A DNA stretch of 64,000 nucleotides from Variovorax boronicumulans (GCF_029892485.1 NZ_JARXVG010000006.1:248001-312000), one strand, 5' to 3'; numbered from the stretch's first letter, positions 8,714 to 19,721 are shown. The notes: a model not told the origin generated them from the letters alone. Numbers and translations are program-made.

Positions 8714-9361
8714 TCAATGAATGAACAGCAGCGCGAGCAGCATCGGCACGACCAGCCCCATGCCCACCATCGGCCAGGTGAACGGTCGATTGCCCGCATG
8801 CATCTTGAGAATGAACAGCCCGGTGATCGAAAAGACCAGCGTGGCGCCCGCAAAGATGTCGATGAACCAGCTCCAGGCCGCGCCGGTGTTGCGGCCCTTG
8901 TGCAGGTCGTTGAGGTAGGAGAGCCAGCCGCGGTCGGTGCGCTCGTATTCGATCTCGCCGTCGGCCAGGCTCAGGCGCAGCCAGGCGTCGCCGCCGGGGC
9001 GGGGGAGCGAGAGGTAGATCTCGTCGTCGGACCATTCGGCCTCTCGGCCTTTGGTGTCGACGTCCCAGTTTTTCTGAATCCAGCCTTGCAGTTCGGCGGG
9101 CAGGGGCGCCTTGCCTTTTTGCGCCTTGGCGGTGGGCAACTGCTGTTCGAGCCGTGCGCGCAGTGCCTCGTCGATCGAGCCATTCAGTTTCGTGATCGCG
9201 GGGTTGGCCTCGATCTGGCCCGCGTGGTTGAGGGTGAAACCCGTGACGCTGAACAGGATCATGCCGATGAGGCAGATCGCAGAACTCACCCAATGCCATT
9301 CGTGCAGGGTCTTGAGCCAGTAGGCACGGCGGCGGTTGTCGGGGCGGGCGGCAGCGGTCAT
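8714..9361 (-). CDS. PepSY-associated membrane-helix protein
   Basis: Inner-membrane protein of the PepSY-TM group often linked to iron-siderophore reduction. One helix lies at about residues 26-48, after LKTLHEWHWVSS. A soluble periplasmic domain with GGDAWLRLSLADGEIEYERT follows, then DLHKGRNTGAAWSWFIDIFAG and two further helices up to the end. The conserved His residues in LHEWH, NHAG, LHKGR and KMHAG could ligate heme and move electrons across the membrane; that is inferred. The 215-residue protein is the first gene of the redox operon behind a possible Fur site and is 32 bases from DUF2271. Confidence 0.85.
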   Translation of the reverse strand: MTAAARPDNRRRAYWLKTLHEWHWVSSAICLIGMILFSVTGFTLNHAGQIEANPAITKLNGSIDEALRARLEQQLPTAKAQKGKAPLPAELQGWIQKNWDVDTKGREAEWSDDEIYLSLPRPGGDAWLRLSLADGEIEYERTDRGWLSYLNDLHKGRNTGAAWSWFIDIFAGATLVFSITGLFILKMHAGNRPFTWPMVGMGLVVPMLLALLFIH

Positions 9362-9388
9362 CGAAGGCGCGGATTCTATCCGTGCAAA

Positions 9389-9403
9389 TGAGAATGACTG
9401 CTA
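9389..9403 (-). promoter_or_regulatory. Weak Fur-like site before the PepSY gene
   Basis: TGAGAAT-G-ACTGCTA (plus-strand reading) has one good Fur half-site, TGAGAAT against TGATAAT, and a poor second half. The arms CAAAT / ATTTG flank it at 9385-9407. It lies 28 bases upstream of the first gene of the redox operon. Confidence 0.35.
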
Positions 9404-9432
9404 TTTGACAATCGTTAAGTTACGTAAAGCAA

Positions 9433-9457
9433 TAAAAAACGGGGCCGAAGCCCCGTT
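9433..9457 (-). terminator. Rho-independent terminator after bfr
   Basis: Minus-strand stem ACGGGGC / GCCCCGT with a TTCG loop, followed by TTTTTTATT, 23 bases after the bacterioferritin stop. Confidence 0.8.
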
Positions 9458-9479
9458 GCCTGAATTCGAAAGCTTGCGC

Positions 9480-9956
9480 TTATGCGAGTTCGCCCATTTG
9501 CGATTGCAGATAGTTCTGCAGGCCGACGCGGTCGATCAGGTCGATCTGGGTTTCGAGGAAGTCGATGTGCTCTTCCGTGTCGTCCAGAATTTCTTGCAGC
9601 AGGTCGCGCGAGACATAGTCGCGCACCGATTCGCAATGCTGGATGCCGTCCTTGATGGTGGCTTGCGCGCCGGTTTCTGCGCCGAGGTCGCAGCGCAGCA
9701 GTTCGGGCACGTCTTCGCCGATGTTCAGCTTGCCGAGGTCCTGCAGATTGGGCAGGCCGTCGAGCATGAAGATGCGGTCCATCAGCTTGTCGGCGTGCTT
9801 CATCTCGCCGATCGATTCCTCATATTCCTTCTTCGCCAGCTTGTCCAGACCCCAATGCTTGAGCATGCGGTAGTGGAGGAAGTACTGGTTGATTGCAGTG
9901 AGCTCGTTCTTGAGCTGCGCCTGCAGATGTTCGATGACCTTGGGGTCGCCCTTCAT
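9480..9956 (-). CDS. bfr: Bacterioferritin
   Basis: Cytoplasmic 24-subunit iron-storage cage that oxidises Fe(II) at a di-iron ferroxidase site. The 158-residue protein opens [20 protein letters not shown]. It shows the ferroxidase ligands: Glu in [18 protein letters not shown]-x-x-H in [15 protein letters not shown], and the later [16 protein letters not shown]. The conserved Met of the heme site is present in the KLMDRI region. It has its own terminator and, with bfd and the TonB system, gives this island uptake, reduction, storage and release of iron. The gap to ahpC (9957-10208) holds divergent promoter sequence and no gene. Confidence 0.95.
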   Translation of the reverse strand: MKGDPKVIEHLQAQLKNELTAINQYFLHYRMLKHWGLDKLAKKEYEESIGEMKHADKLMDRIFMLDGLPNLQDLGKLNIGEDVPELLRCDLGAETGAQATIKDGIQHCESVRDYVSRDLLQEILDDTEEHIDFLETQIDLIDRVGLQNYLQSQMGELA

Positions 9957-10127
9957 GATTTTTCCTTGTTCTGAAAGTGGTGATTGTCAGAGGGGCGGGT
10001 GCGCACTTGCAAGCAATCCCATGCTGCGCCGGTCTGCATGCGTTTGATGGTGATACACGTTCGTATTGGAGGCGCCGATAAAGCCTTCGCGATCCCATCG
10101 CAAACATAGCAAGCTCCAATAGTTTTA

Positions 10128-10169
10128 ATAGCTCATGGCTATTGATAATATGAGATTGGTAGCTATACT
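10128..10169 (+). promoter_or_regulatory. ahpC promoter with OxyR-like motif
   Basis: ATAG at 10128, CTAT at 10139 and ATGA at 10150 have the 7-base spacing of the OxyR pattern (ATAG-N7-CTAT-N7-ATAG-N7-CTAT). The last CTAT, at 10163, is two bases late. Within it TTGATA (10142) and TATACT (10164) make a plausible sigma-70 promoter with a 16-base spacer. The first two elements also form the inverted repeat ATAGC / GCTAT. Visual match only. Confidence 0.45.
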
Positions 10170-10208
10170 CATGGTTCGCCTTTTTCATCAGCCACCTAGG
10201 AATCACCA

Positions 10209-10772
10209 ATGTCCCTGATCAACACCCAAGTCCAACCCTTCAAGACCCAGGCCTACCTCAACGGCAAGTTCATCGATGTGTCCGACGAGACGCTCAAGGG
10301 CAAATGGTCCGTGCTGATCTTCATGCCGGCGGCATTCACCTTCAACTGCCCGACCGAAGTCGAAGACGCGGCCGACAACTACCCCGAGTTCCAGAAGCTG
10401 GGTGCCGAGGTCTACATCGTGACCACCGACACGCACTTCTCGCACAAGGTCTGGCACGACACGTCGCCGGCCGTCGGCAAGGCCAAGTTCCCGCTGGTGG
10501 GCGATCCGACCCACACGCTGACCAATGCTTTCGGCGTGCACATCCCCGAAGAAGGCCTGGCACTGCGCGGCACCTTCGTGATCAACCCCGACGGCATCAT
10601 CAAGACCGCCGAAGTGCACTCCAACGAAATCGCCCGCGACGTCAAGGAAACCCTGCGCAAGCTCAAGGCAGCGGTCTACACCGCCGCCCACCCGAACGAA
10701 GTTTGCCCGGCCAAGTGGAATGAAGGCGACAAGACCATCGCTCCGTCGTTCGACCTCGTCGGCAAGATCTAA
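10209..10772 (+). CDS. ahpC: Alkyl hydroperoxide reductase peroxidase subunit AhpC
   Basis: Two-cysteine peroxiredoxin that reduces H2O2 and organic peroxides in the cytoplasm and is recycled by AhpF. The peroxidatic Cys47 is in FTFNCPTEVED and the resolving Cys166 is in NEVCPAKW. The 187-residue length and the C-terminal segment DLVGKI match typical AhpC. It is followed by a strong terminator and then ahpF, so read-through or a second promoter must drive ahpF. Its upstream region carries an OxyR-like motif, consistent with peroxide induction. Its place beside bacterioferritin fits joint control of iron and oxidative stress. Confidence 0.97.
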   Translation: MSLINTQVQPFKTQAYLNGKFIDVSDETLKGKWSVLIFMPAAFTFNCPTEVEDAADNYPEFQKLGAEVYIVTTDTHFSHKVWHDTSPAVGKAKFPLVGDPTHTLTNAFGVHIPEEGLALRGTFVINPDGIIKTAEVHSNEIARDVKETLRKLKAAVYTAAHPNEVCPAKWNEGDKTIAPSFDLVGKI

Positions 10773-10786
10773 GCGCTTCCCGTGCG

Positions 10787-10821
10787 AAAGCCCGGGCGCT
10801 CACGAGGCCCCGGGCTTTTTT
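10787..10821 (+). terminator. Rho-independent terminator after ahpC
   Basis: AAAGCCCGGG pairs with CCCGGGCTTT across an 11-base loop and is followed by a T-run, 15 bases after the ahpC stop. It probably lowers ahpF expression relative to ahpC. Confidence 0.85.
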
Positions 10822-10863
10822 GTTCCCAGTTGATAGTTTCCAGTTATCGAAAGTGAGTCCGTC

Positions 10864-12426
10864 ATGCTCGACGCCAGCACCAAAGCCCAATTGAAGAGTT
10901 ACCTCGAACGCGCCACGCAACCGATCGAAATCGTTGCCTCGCTCGACGACAGCAAGGCCTCGGGCGAGATGTTGTCGCTGCTGAAGGACGTCGCCGAGTC
11001 CTCGCCGCTGGTCAAGCTGACCGAGAGCCGCGAAGACAGCCACCGCAAGCCCTCGTTCTCGGTCAACCGCCCGAGCGAAAACCACGGCCCGCGTTTCGCC
11101 GGCCTGCCGATGGGCCATGAATTCACCTCGCTGATCCTTGCGTTGCTGCAGATCGGCGGCTATCCGCCCAAGGTCGAGCAAGCCGTGCTCGACCAGATCA
11201 AGGCACTCGACGGCGACTTCGAGTTCGAGATCTACGTCTCGCTCACCTGCCACAACTGCCCGGATGTGGTTCAGGCGCTGAACCTGATGGCGGTGCAGAA
11301 CCCGCGCATCCGCACCACGATGATCGAAGGCGGCACCTTCCCGGACGAAGTGAAGGAACGCCAGATCATGGCGGTGCCGACCGTGTTCCTGAACGGCACC
11401 GAGTTCGGCCAGGGCCGCATGAGTCTGGAAGAAATCCTCGCGAAGATCGACACCAGCGGCGTCGAGCGCGAAGCGAAGAAGATCGCCGCCAAGGACCCGT
11501 TCGACGTGCTGATCGTCGGTGGCGGCCCCGCGGGCGCCGCAGCCGCCGTGTATGCGGCGCGCAAGGGCATCCGCACCGGTGTGGCGTCCGAGCGTTTCGG
11601 CGGCCAGGTGCTCGACACGCTGGGCATTGAGAACTTCATCTCGATCAAGGAAACCGAAGGCCCGAAGTTCGCCCATGCGCTCGAAGAGCATGTGCGCGAC
11701 TACGACGTGGACATCATGAACCTGCAGCGCGCCAAGGCCCTGGTGCCGGGCGCTGACCTCATCGAAGTGCAACTGGAAAGCGGCGCCTCGCTGAAAAGCA
11801 AGTCCATCATCATCTCGACCGGTGCGCGCTGGCGCAACATCAACGTGCCCGGCGAGCACGAGTTCAAGAACAAGGGCGTGGCCTACTGCCCGCATTGCGA
11901 CGGCCCGCTGTTCAAGGGCAAGCGCGTCGCGGTGATCGGTGGCGGGAACTCGGGCGTCGAAGCGGCGATCGACCTGGCCGGCATCGTGGGCCACGTCACG
12001 CTGATCGAGTTCGACACCGCGCTGCGCGCCGACGCCGTGCTGCAGCGCAAGCTGCACAGCCTGAAGAACGTCGACGTGTTCACCAACGCGCAGACCACCG
12101 AGATCACCGGCGACCAGAAGGTCAACGGCCTGGTCTACAAGGACCGCGCATCGGGCGAACTGAAGAAGGTCGAGCTCGAAGGTGTGTTCATTCAGATCGG
12201 CCTCGTGCCCAACACCGACTGGCTCAAGGGCGTGGTCGAGCTCACGAAGCACGGCGAGATCGTCGTCGATGCTCGCGGCCAGACCTCCGTGCCAGGCGTG
12301 TTCGCGGCGGGCGATGTGACGACCGTGCCGTTCAAGCAGATCATCATCGCGGCCGGCGACGGTGCGAAGGCGGCGCTCGGTGCGTTCGACCACCTGATCC
12401 GCACCTCGGCGCCCGCTGCGGCCTGA
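10864..12426 (+). CDS. ahpF: Alkyl hydroperoxide reductase flavoprotein subunit AhpF
   Basis: FAD enzyme that passes electrons from NADH to AhpC. The N-terminal tandem thioredoxin-fold domain holds C129-HN-C132 ([11 protein letters not shown]). The thioredoxin-reductase-like body starts at about residue 215 with [20 protein letters not shown]. It contains the redox pair CPHC in [10 protein letters not shown], an NADH site [15 protein letters not shown] and the FAD-closing [19 protein letters not shown]. The length of 520 residues is standard. It begins 40 bases after the ahpC terminator. The order ahpC-ahpF is conserved and no other gene is linked to it. Confidence 0.97.
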   Translation: MLDASTKAQLKSYLERATQPIEIVASLDDSKASGEMLSLLKDVAESSPLVKLTESREDSHRKPSFSVNRPSENHGPRFAGLPMGHEFTSLILALLQIGGYPPKVEQAVLDQIKALDGDFEFEIYVSLTCHNCPDVVQALNLMAVQNPRIRTTMIEGGTFPDEVKERQIMAVPTVFLNGTEFGQGRMSLEEILAKIDTSGVEREAKKIAAKDPFDVLIVGGGPAGAAAAVYAARKGIRTGVASERFGGQVLDTLGIENFISIKETEGPKFAHALEEHVRDYDVDIMNLQRAKALVPGADLIEVQLESGASLKSKSIIISTGARWRNINVPGEHEFKNKGVAYCPHCDGPLFKGKRVAVIGGGNSGVEAAIDLAGIVGHVTLIEFDTALRADAVLQRKLHSLKNVDVFTNAQTTEITGDQKVNGLVYKDRASGELKKVELEGVFIQIGLVPNTDWLKGVVELTKHGEIVVDARGQTSVPGVFAAGDVTTVPFKQIIIAAGDGAKAALGAFDHLIRTSAPAAA

Positions 12427-12470
12427 CCCGTCGATTCCATCTTGCGTTCTGGCGCCTGAATGCGCCAAAC

Positions 12471-12504
12471 AAATGGGCTGCCGATCCGGTAGCCCATTTT
12501 TTTT
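12471..12504 (+). terminator. Terminator between ahpF and ppsR, probably bidirectional
   Basis: AAATGGGCT pairs with AGCCCATTT across a 10-base loop and is followed by T8 on the plus strand. The matching A-run on the left lets it also serve the converging ppsR transcript. Confidence 0.85.
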
Positions 12505-12511
12505 GGAAGGC

Positions 12512-13333
12512 TCAGTAAGTCAGCCGCTCCGGCCGCAGTTCCTGCAGGATCGTGGTCGCGATTTCCTCGATCGACTTGGTGGTGGTCGAGAGCCAGCGGA
12601 TGCCGGCGCGCCGCATCATCGCCTCGGCCTCGCTCACCTCGTGGCGGCAGTTCTCCAGGCTGGCGTAGCGCGAATCGGGCCGTCGCTCATTGCGGATCTC
12701 GCTCAGCCGCTCGGGCTGGATCGTCAGGCCGAAGATCTTCTTTCGGTGCGGCATCAGCGCCGGCGGGAGCTGGCGGCGGTCGAAATCCTCGGGAATCAGC
12801 GGGTAGTTGGCCGCTTTCAGGCCGTGCTGCATCGCCAGGTAGAGCGAAGTGGGTGTCTTGCCGCTGCGGCTCACGCCGACCAGGATCACGTCGGCGCCCT
12901 GCAGGTCGCGGTTGCTCTGGCCGTCGTCGTGCGCCAGGCTGAAGTCGATGGCGGCGATGCGGGCGTTGTATTCCTTGCTCTTGCTCACGTCGCTGAAGCG
13001 GCCGATGCGGTGGTTCGACTTCACCGCCAGCTCGATCTCCAGCGGCCGCACAAAGGTGCCGAACATGTCCAGCAGCATGCCTTTGCAGCCGGTTTCGATG
13101 ACTTCCAGCACGTCCATGTTGGCCAGCGTGGTGAAGACGATGGGCCGCAAGCCTTCGAGTTCGGCCGTGTGGTTGATCTGCCGCACCGCCTGGTGCGCCT
13201 TGTCGACCGTGTCGGTGAAAGGCAGCCGCACGTGGCGCGGCTTCATCTCGAACTGGGCGAGCACGGCGTTGCCGAAAGTCTCGGCGGTGATGCCGGTGCC
13301 GTCGGAAATGAAGAAAACAGTGCGTGTATGCAT
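12512..13333 (-). CDS. ppsR: Phosphoenolpyruvate synthase regulatory protein (PSRP, DUF299)
   Basis: Bifunctional ADP-dependent kinase and Pi-dependent pyrophosphorylase that switches PEP synthase off and on by phosphorylating a Thr next to its catalytic His. It starts [20 protein letters not shown], contains the P-loop-like [17 protein letters not shown] and the [16 protein letters not shown] segment near the end, and has the family length of 273 residues. The ATG at 13333 is fixed by the FFISDGTG motif. It is transcribed away from ppsA, its target, across a 189-base gap, the usual arrangement in beta-proteobacteria. Confidence 0.95.
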   Translation of the reverse strand: MHTRTVFFISDGTGITAETFGNAVLAQFEMKPRHVRLPFTDTVDKAHQAVRQINHTAELEGLRPIVFTTLANMDVLEVIETGCKGMLLDMFGTFVRPLEIELAVKSNHRIGRFSDVSKSKEYNARIAAIDFSLAHDDGQSNRDLQGADVILVGVSRSGKTPTSLYLAMQHGLKAANYPLIPEDFDRRQLPPALMPHRKKIFGLTIQPERLSEIRNERRPDSRYASLENCRHEVSEAEAMMRRAGIRWLSTTTKSIEEIATTILQELRPERLTY

Positions 13334-13522
13334 GGTGTTGCTCTTGCGGCCTTGTCCTGCGGCGCGGGCGACCTTGCCACGCCTACAATCCGGGCCATTA
13401 TCGGGAATCTGCTTTCCCACCCCCATTCTTTCCATGCACGCCGCAACCGCACCCAAAGCAACGACAACGATCGTGCCGTGCCGCCTGCATGCAGCACCGG
13501 TTTCAACTTCTGGAGCTTCCCC

Positions 13523-15916
<2,394 letters not shown>

Positions 15917-15947
15917 AGGCACCACGCAACGGATTGCAACGGATTGC

Positions 15948-15971
15948 GGAAATCCCCATGGGGGGATTCCC
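15948..15971. repeat. Imperfect hairpin and short tandem repeat after ppsA
   Basis: ATCCCC pairs with GGGGAT around ATGG, extended by GGA/TCC with one bulged A. Just upstream the 10-mer CAACGGATTG occurs twice in tandem (15928-15947). There is no T-run, so it may be a transcript-stability element rather than a classical terminator. Confidence 0.4.
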
Positions 15972-16058
15972 GCGACCTGTAGGTGTTCTGGAAACAAATT
16001 GCGTATTTGATGCCAGACTCGCGAGACTCACGGGCGTATCCCGGAAGGGAAGACCACC

Positions 16059-16550
16059 ATGATTCTTGTGAAGACGCAGACGGGCCATCAGGCCCTGAAG
16101 GACCGCTCGGTCACCTTGTCGCCGCGCCAGCGCTCGGCCTTCATCCTGTTCGACGGCAAGCGCGCGGTCGACGAGGTGCTGGCCAACGGCATGGGCATCG
16201 TCCGCGAGGACATCGACCACATGGTCGCGCTGGGGCTCCTGGAGCCGATGGCGGGCAGTGCGGCGCCACCGGCGGTGGTCGCCAGCGCAGTCGTCGACGC
16301 AGCGAAGCCGGCAGTTCCTTCGGCCGCGCCCGCGGCAGGCTCTTCAGGCCGCAGCAGGCAGCAGCGCTACAAGGACGCCTACCCCATCGCGACCCAGCTC
16401 ACCGGCAGCCTGGGCCTGATGGGGTTCCGGCTCAACCTGCAGGTCGAGGGCACGACGAGCTATGAAGACCTCCTGGCACTGGCGCCCAAGATTCGCGCCG
16501 CGGTCGGCCCGGAAAAGGCCGCCGCCCTGGACAAGGCCCTCAACGACTGA
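16059..16550 (+). CDS. Uncharacterised protein with Ala/Pro linker
   Basis: Not recognised as a named family. The 163-residue product has an N-terminal segment with RQRSAFILFDGKRAVDEVL and DHMVALGLLEPM, reminiscent of winged-helix-like regulatory or response modules in beta-proteobacteria. A low-complexity Ala/Pro linker runs from about residue 83 to 112. A C-terminal helical part follows, RYKDAYPIATQLTGSLGLMG to ALDKALND. A GGAAGGGAAGACC leader precedes ATG 16059. There is no signal peptide or membrane helix. It stands alone between ppsA and the rpsF promoter. Codon use fits its neighbours, so it is probably a genuine resident gene. Confidence 0.65.
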   Translation: MILVKTQTGHQALKDRSVTLSPRQRSAFILFDGKRAVDEVLANGMGIVREDIDHMVALGLLEPMAGSAAPPAVVASAVVDAAKPAVPSAAPAAGSSGRSRQQRYKDAYPIATQLTGSLGLMGFRLNLQVEGTTSYEDLLALAPKIRAAVGPEKAAALDKALND

Positions 16551-16556
16551 GGTGCC

Positions 16557-16586
16557 TTGCCGGGTTGTCAATTCCAGGGCTATAAT
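16557..16586 (+). promoter_or_regulatory. Sigma-70 promoter of the rpsF operon
   Basis: TTGCCG and a perfect TATAAT are separated by 18 bases, about 80 bases before rpsF. Confidence 0.65.
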
Positions 16587-16666
16587 CGCCGGCTTTGCCT
16601 TGCCACACTGCGCCCGACGCTGCAGGTGGCTTTTCCTCTTCTTCGGAAGAATCCACAAGGAGTGCC

Positions 16667-17041
16667 ATGCGTCACTACGAAATCATTTTGCTGATCCACC
16701 CGGATCAGAGCGAGCAAGTTCCGGCCATGCTGGAGCGCTACAAGGGCCTGATCACGGCCGGCGGTGGCAAGGTCCATCGCGTTGAAGACTGGGGCCGCCG
16801 TCAGCTGGCCTACCAGATCAACAAGCTCAACAAGGCGCACTACCTGTGCGTCAACATCGAAGCCGAGCAAACCGTGATGGGCGAACTGGAACACGCGTTC
16901 AAGTTCAACGATGCCGTGCTGCGTCACCTCACCGTCCAGAAGAAGAAGGCCGACACCGGTCCTTCGTCGATGATGAAGACGGTCGAGCGCGAAGAAGCCC
17001 GCAAGGCCCAGCAGGCCGAATACGCCGCCAACAACAACTGA
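16667..17041 (+). CDS. rpsF: 30S ribosomal protein S6
   Basis: Small-subunit protein that binds the 16S rRNA central domain together with S18. It starts [19 protein letters not shown] and continues with [20 protein letters not shown] and FNDAVLRHL, the typical S6 core; the Ala/Glu-rich tail after residue 100 is variable in the family. The length is 124 residues. ATG 16667 follows AAGGAG. It is the first gene of rpsF-priB-rpsR-rplI, the conserved order. Confidence 0.97.
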   Translation: MRHYEIILLIHPDQSEQVPAMLERYKGLITAGGGKVHRVEDWGRRQLAYQINKLNKAHYLCVNIEAEQTVMGELEHAFKFNDAVLRHLTVQKKKADTGPSSMMKTVEREEARKAQQAEYAANNN

Positions 17042-17045
17042 TGGC

Positions 17046-17360
17046 GTGACTGCTGCCGCTGCGGCAACCGGTGTCAATCAGCTGTTGCTGACCGCCTCGG
17101 TTGCCGAACTCGGAGCCTTGCGATACACGCCCGCCGGCCTGCCCGCCATCGACCTCAGACTCGAACACGAGTCGACCCTCGATGAAGCAGGCAAACCCCG
17201 GCAGGTGAAGACGGCCCTCAAGGCCGTTGCCTTCGGCGCCATCGCCGAGAGGCTCGCAAGACAGTCGATGGGAAGTCTCTGGCGTTTTCAGGGGTTTCTC
17301 GCGACACCGGGCAATGGCAAGCATCCGGTCCTGCACATCCAGGATTTTCAGCAAGATTAA
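17046..17360 (+). CDS. priB: Primosomal replication protein N (PriB)
   Basis: Single-stranded DNA-binding OB-fold protein that helps PriA reload the replicative helicase at stalled forks. The 104 residues include NQLLLTASVAELGALRYTPA, GLPAIDLRLEH, VKTALKAVAFGAIAE and LWRFQGFLATP, all typical of beta-proteobacterial PriB. It starts with GTG 17046, four bases after the rpsF stop; the nearby ATG at 17041 reads straight into a stop. Placement between rpsF and rpsR is universal in this group. Short spacing suggests tight coupling to ribosomal protein synthesis. Confidence 0.93.
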   Translation: MTAAAAATGVNQLLLTASVAELGALRYTPAGLPAIDLRLEHESTLDEAGKPRQVKTALKAVAFGAIAERLARQSMGSLWRFQGFLATPGNGKHPVLHIQDFQQD

Positions 17361-17381
17361 TTTTCGACAAGAGGTCCCCAA

Positions 17382-17663
17382 ATGGCCACGTTCAAGAAAT
17401 TCAACAAAGACAAGCGCCCGAAGCGCAACACCCAGTCGCTGCTGTTCAAGCGCAAGCGCTTCTGCCGTTTCACCGTCGCTGGCGTCGAGGAAATCGACTA
17501 CAAGGACATCGACACGCTGCGTGACTTCATCAGCGAAAACGGCAAGATCATCCCCGCACGCCTGACCGGCACGCGCGCGATCTACCAGCGCCAGCTCAAC
17601 ACCGCCATCAAGCGCGCCCGCTTCCTGGCCATGGTCCCGTACAGCGACCAACACCGCGTCTAA
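17382..17663 (+). CDS. rpsR: 30S ribosomal protein S18
   Basis: Small-subunit protein that pairs with S6 on the ribosome platform. The 93-residue product has the family core [20 protein letters not shown], then [19 protein letters not shown], then the basic stretch [23 protein letters not shown] 17382 follows GAGGTCCCC. It lies 21 bases after priB and 12 before rplI in one operon. Confidence 0.97.
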   Translation: MATFKKFNKDKRPKRNTQSLLFKRKRFCRFTVAGVEEIDYKDIDTLRDFISENGKIIPARLTGTRAIYQRQLNTAIKRARFLAMVPYSDQHRV

Positions 17664-17675
17664 GGAGCCGACACC

Positions 17676-18128
17676 ATGCAAGTCATTCTTCTGGACAAGG
17701 TCGTCAACCTCGGCACCCTCGGCGAAATCGTCAAGGTCAAGGACGGTTACGCACGCAACTTCCTGATTCCGTCGGGCCGCGCCCGCCGCGCCACCGCTGC
17801 CAACAAGGCCGAATTCGAAGCCAAGCGCGTCGAACTCGAAAAGGCTGCGGCTGCCAAGCTGGCTGAAATGCAAGCCCAAGGCGAAAAGCTCGGCGGCACG
17901 ACCGTCAAGCTGACGCAAAAGGCTGGCGTCGACGGCCGCCTGTTCGGCTCGGTCACCAACGGCGACATCGCCGAGGAACTGGGCAAGCAAGGCTACAAGG
18001 TTGCCAAGTCGCAAGTGCGCCTGCCCAACGGCCCGATCAAGGTTGTTGGCGACAGCACCGTGAGCGTTGCGCTGCACACCGACGTGGTCGTCGAGATCAC
18101 CGTGACTGTCTACGGCGAAACCGCCTGA
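17676..18128 (+). CDS. rplI: 50S ribosomal protein L9
   Basis: Large-subunit protein that reaches toward a neighbouring ribosome and helps frame maintenance. The N-terminal domain [20 protein letters not shown] with [20 protein letters not shown] is the L9 signature. A long connecting helix, rich in Ala, Glu and Lys, spans about residues 42-75, and the C-terminal domain follows. It has 150 residues, as usual. It is the last gene before the operon terminator at 18158. Confidence 0.97.
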   Translation: MQVILLDKVVNLGTLGEIVKVKDGYARNFLIPSGRARRATAANKAEFEAKRVELEKAAAAKLAEMQAQGEKLGGTTVKLTQKAGVDGRLFGSVTNGDIAEELGKQGYKVAKSQVRLPNGPIKVVGDSTVSVALHTDVVVEITVTVYGETA

Positions 18129-18157
18129 TCGTTTGCAGCGCCTCGTGCGCTGCCGCG

Positions 18158-18187
18158 AAAAGCCGCCTTCGGGCGGCTTTTCTTTTT
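18158..18187 (+). terminator. Rho-independent terminator of the rpsF-rplI operon
   Basis: AAAAGCCGCC and GGCGGCTTTT pair around a TTCG loop and are followed by CTTTTT, 30 bases after the rplI stop. Confidence 0.9.
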
Positions 18188-18229
18188 GTGCCTTGAGTTT
18201 TCCAGCGCGCTGCACTGGAAGATCACTGT

Positions 18230-18250
18230 TTATTCACAACCTTGTCCACA
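18230..18250 (+). promoter_or_regulatory. Two DnaA-box-like sites upstream of dnaB
   Basis: TTATTCACA (18230) fits the DnaA box TTATNCACA exactly, and TTGTCCACA (18242) differs from TTATCCACA by one base. They are on the same strand, 12 bases apart start to start, about 50-70 bases before dnaB. Confidence 0.5.
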
Positions 18251-18298
18251 AGCGCAGTGCCGTGCGCGGCTTAGCATGCAGGGTTGCAAGGGAAGTCC

Positions 18299-19705
18299 AT
18301 GTCCGCCGTTTTCTCCTACTCCGACGGTAATTCGTCGGCCGACCGCCAGATCGCCCAACTGCGCGTTCCGCCTCACTCCATCGAGGCCGAATCGAGCGTG
18401 CTCGGTGGCCTGCTGCTCGACAACGGCGCCTGGGACCGCATGGGCGACCTGCTGGTCGACGGCGACTTCTACCGCCACGAGCACAAGCTGATCTATGCCG
18501 CCGTCGGCGGGCTGATCAATGCCAGCAAGCCGGCCGACGTCATCACGGTCTTCGAGCGGCTGCAGAGCCTGGGCAAGGCCGACGAGATCGGCGGGCTGGT
18601 CTACCTGAACTCGCTGGCGCAGTACGTGCCCAGCGCGAGCAACATCCGGCGCTATGCGGAGATCGTGCGCGAGCGCTCGATCCTGCGAAAGCTCGTCTCG
18701 GCCAGCGACGAGATCGCGACCAACGCCTTCAACCCGCAGGGCAAGCCGGTCGACAAGATCCTCGACGAAGCCGAACAGAAGATCTTCAACATCGGCGAAG
18801 AAGGCTCGCGGATGAAGCAGGGCTTCCAGAGCATGGACGCCCTGGTGGTCGAGCTGCTCGACCGCGTGAACGAGATGGCCGAGAACCCGAACGACATCAC
18901 GGGCGTTCGCACCGGCTTTCACGACTTCGACAAGATGACCTCCGGCCTGCAGCCGGGCGACATGATCGTGCTGGCCGCGCGTCCCTCGATGGGCAAGACC
19001 TCGCTGGCGATCAACATCGCCGAGCACGTGGCGCTCAACGAAGGATTGCCCGTTGCCGTGTTCTCGATGGAAATGGGCGCGTCCCAGCTGGCGGTGCGTA
19101 TCGTCGGCTCGATCGGCCGCATCGACCAGGGGCATCTGCGCACCGGCAAGCTCAGCGACGAGGAGTGGCCGCGCCTGACCGAAGCCATCGAGAAGCTGCG
19201 CACCGTGTCGCTGCACATCGACGAGACGCCGGGCCTCTCGACCAGCGAACTGCGCGCCAATGCACGCCGGCTCGCGCGCCAGTACGGGCGCCTGGGCCTG
19301 ATCGTGGTTGACTACCTGCAGCTCATGTCGACCAGCACGAGCGGCGACGAGAATCGCGCGACGGCTGTGGGCGAAATCTCGCGCGGCCTGAAGATGCTCG
19401 CCAAGGAACTCAAGTGCCCGGTGATCGCACTTTCGCAGCTCAGCCGCGGCGTGGAAAGCCGCACCGACAAGCGGCCCATGATGAGCGACCTGCGCGAGTC
19501 CGGCGCCATCGAGCAGGACGCGGACATCATCATGTTCATCTACCGCGACGACTACTACGACAAGAACAGCAAGGAGCCGGGCGTGGCGGAGGTGATCATC
19601 AGCAAGCACCGCAACGGCCCGACGGGCACCATCAAGCTGGCCTTCCTGAAGCCGATCACCAAGTTCGAGAACCTGGAAGGCTACAGCCACAGCGACCAGT
19701 ACTGA
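18299..19705 (+). CDS. dnaB: Replicative DNA helicase DnaB
   Basis: Hexameric 5'-3' helicase that unwinds DNA at the replication fork. The N-terminal domain starts LRVPPHSIEAESSVLGGLLL, followed by a linker and the RecA-like domain with Walker A ARPSMGKTSLA, then VFSMEMGASQLAVRI, Walker B LIVVDYLQLMS and the DNA-binding ALSQLSRGVESR. The C terminus has FIYRDDYYD and ISKHRNGPTGTI. It is 468 residues from ATG 18299, which has a GGGAAG site; an upstream in-frame start adds only five residues. Separate from the ribosomal operon by a terminator. Two DnaA-like boxes lie in its leader. Confidence 0.97.
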   Translation: MSAVFSYSDGNSSADRQIAQLRVPPHSIEAESSVLGGLLLDNGAWDRMGDLLVDGDFYRHEHKLIYAAVGGLINASKPADVITVFERLQSLGKADEIGGLVYLNSLAQYVPSASNIRRYAEIVRERSILRKLVSASDEIATNAFNPQGKPVDKILDEAEQKIFNIGEEGSRMKQGFQSMDALVVELLDRVNEMAENPNDITGVRTGFHDFDKMTSGLQPGDMIVLAARPSMGKTSLAINIAEHVALNEGLPVAVFSMEMGASQLAVRIVGSIGRIDQGHLRTGKLSDEEWPRLTEAIEKLRTVSLHIDETPGLSTSELRANARRLARQYGRLGLIVVDYLQLMSTSTSGDENRATAVGEISRGLKMLAKELKCPVIALSQLSRGVESRTDKRPMMSDLRESGAIEQDADIIMFIYRDDYYDKNSKEPGVAEVIISKHRNGPTGTIKLAFLKPITKFENLEGYSHSDQY

Positions 19706-19721
19706 CGCGAACGGAGCGAGA

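Noticed and set aside
12473..13522. In-frame N-terminal extension of ppsA across ppsR
   Set aside because: The extension is antisense to ppsR and lacks PEP-synthase features; the enzyme starts at ATG 13523.
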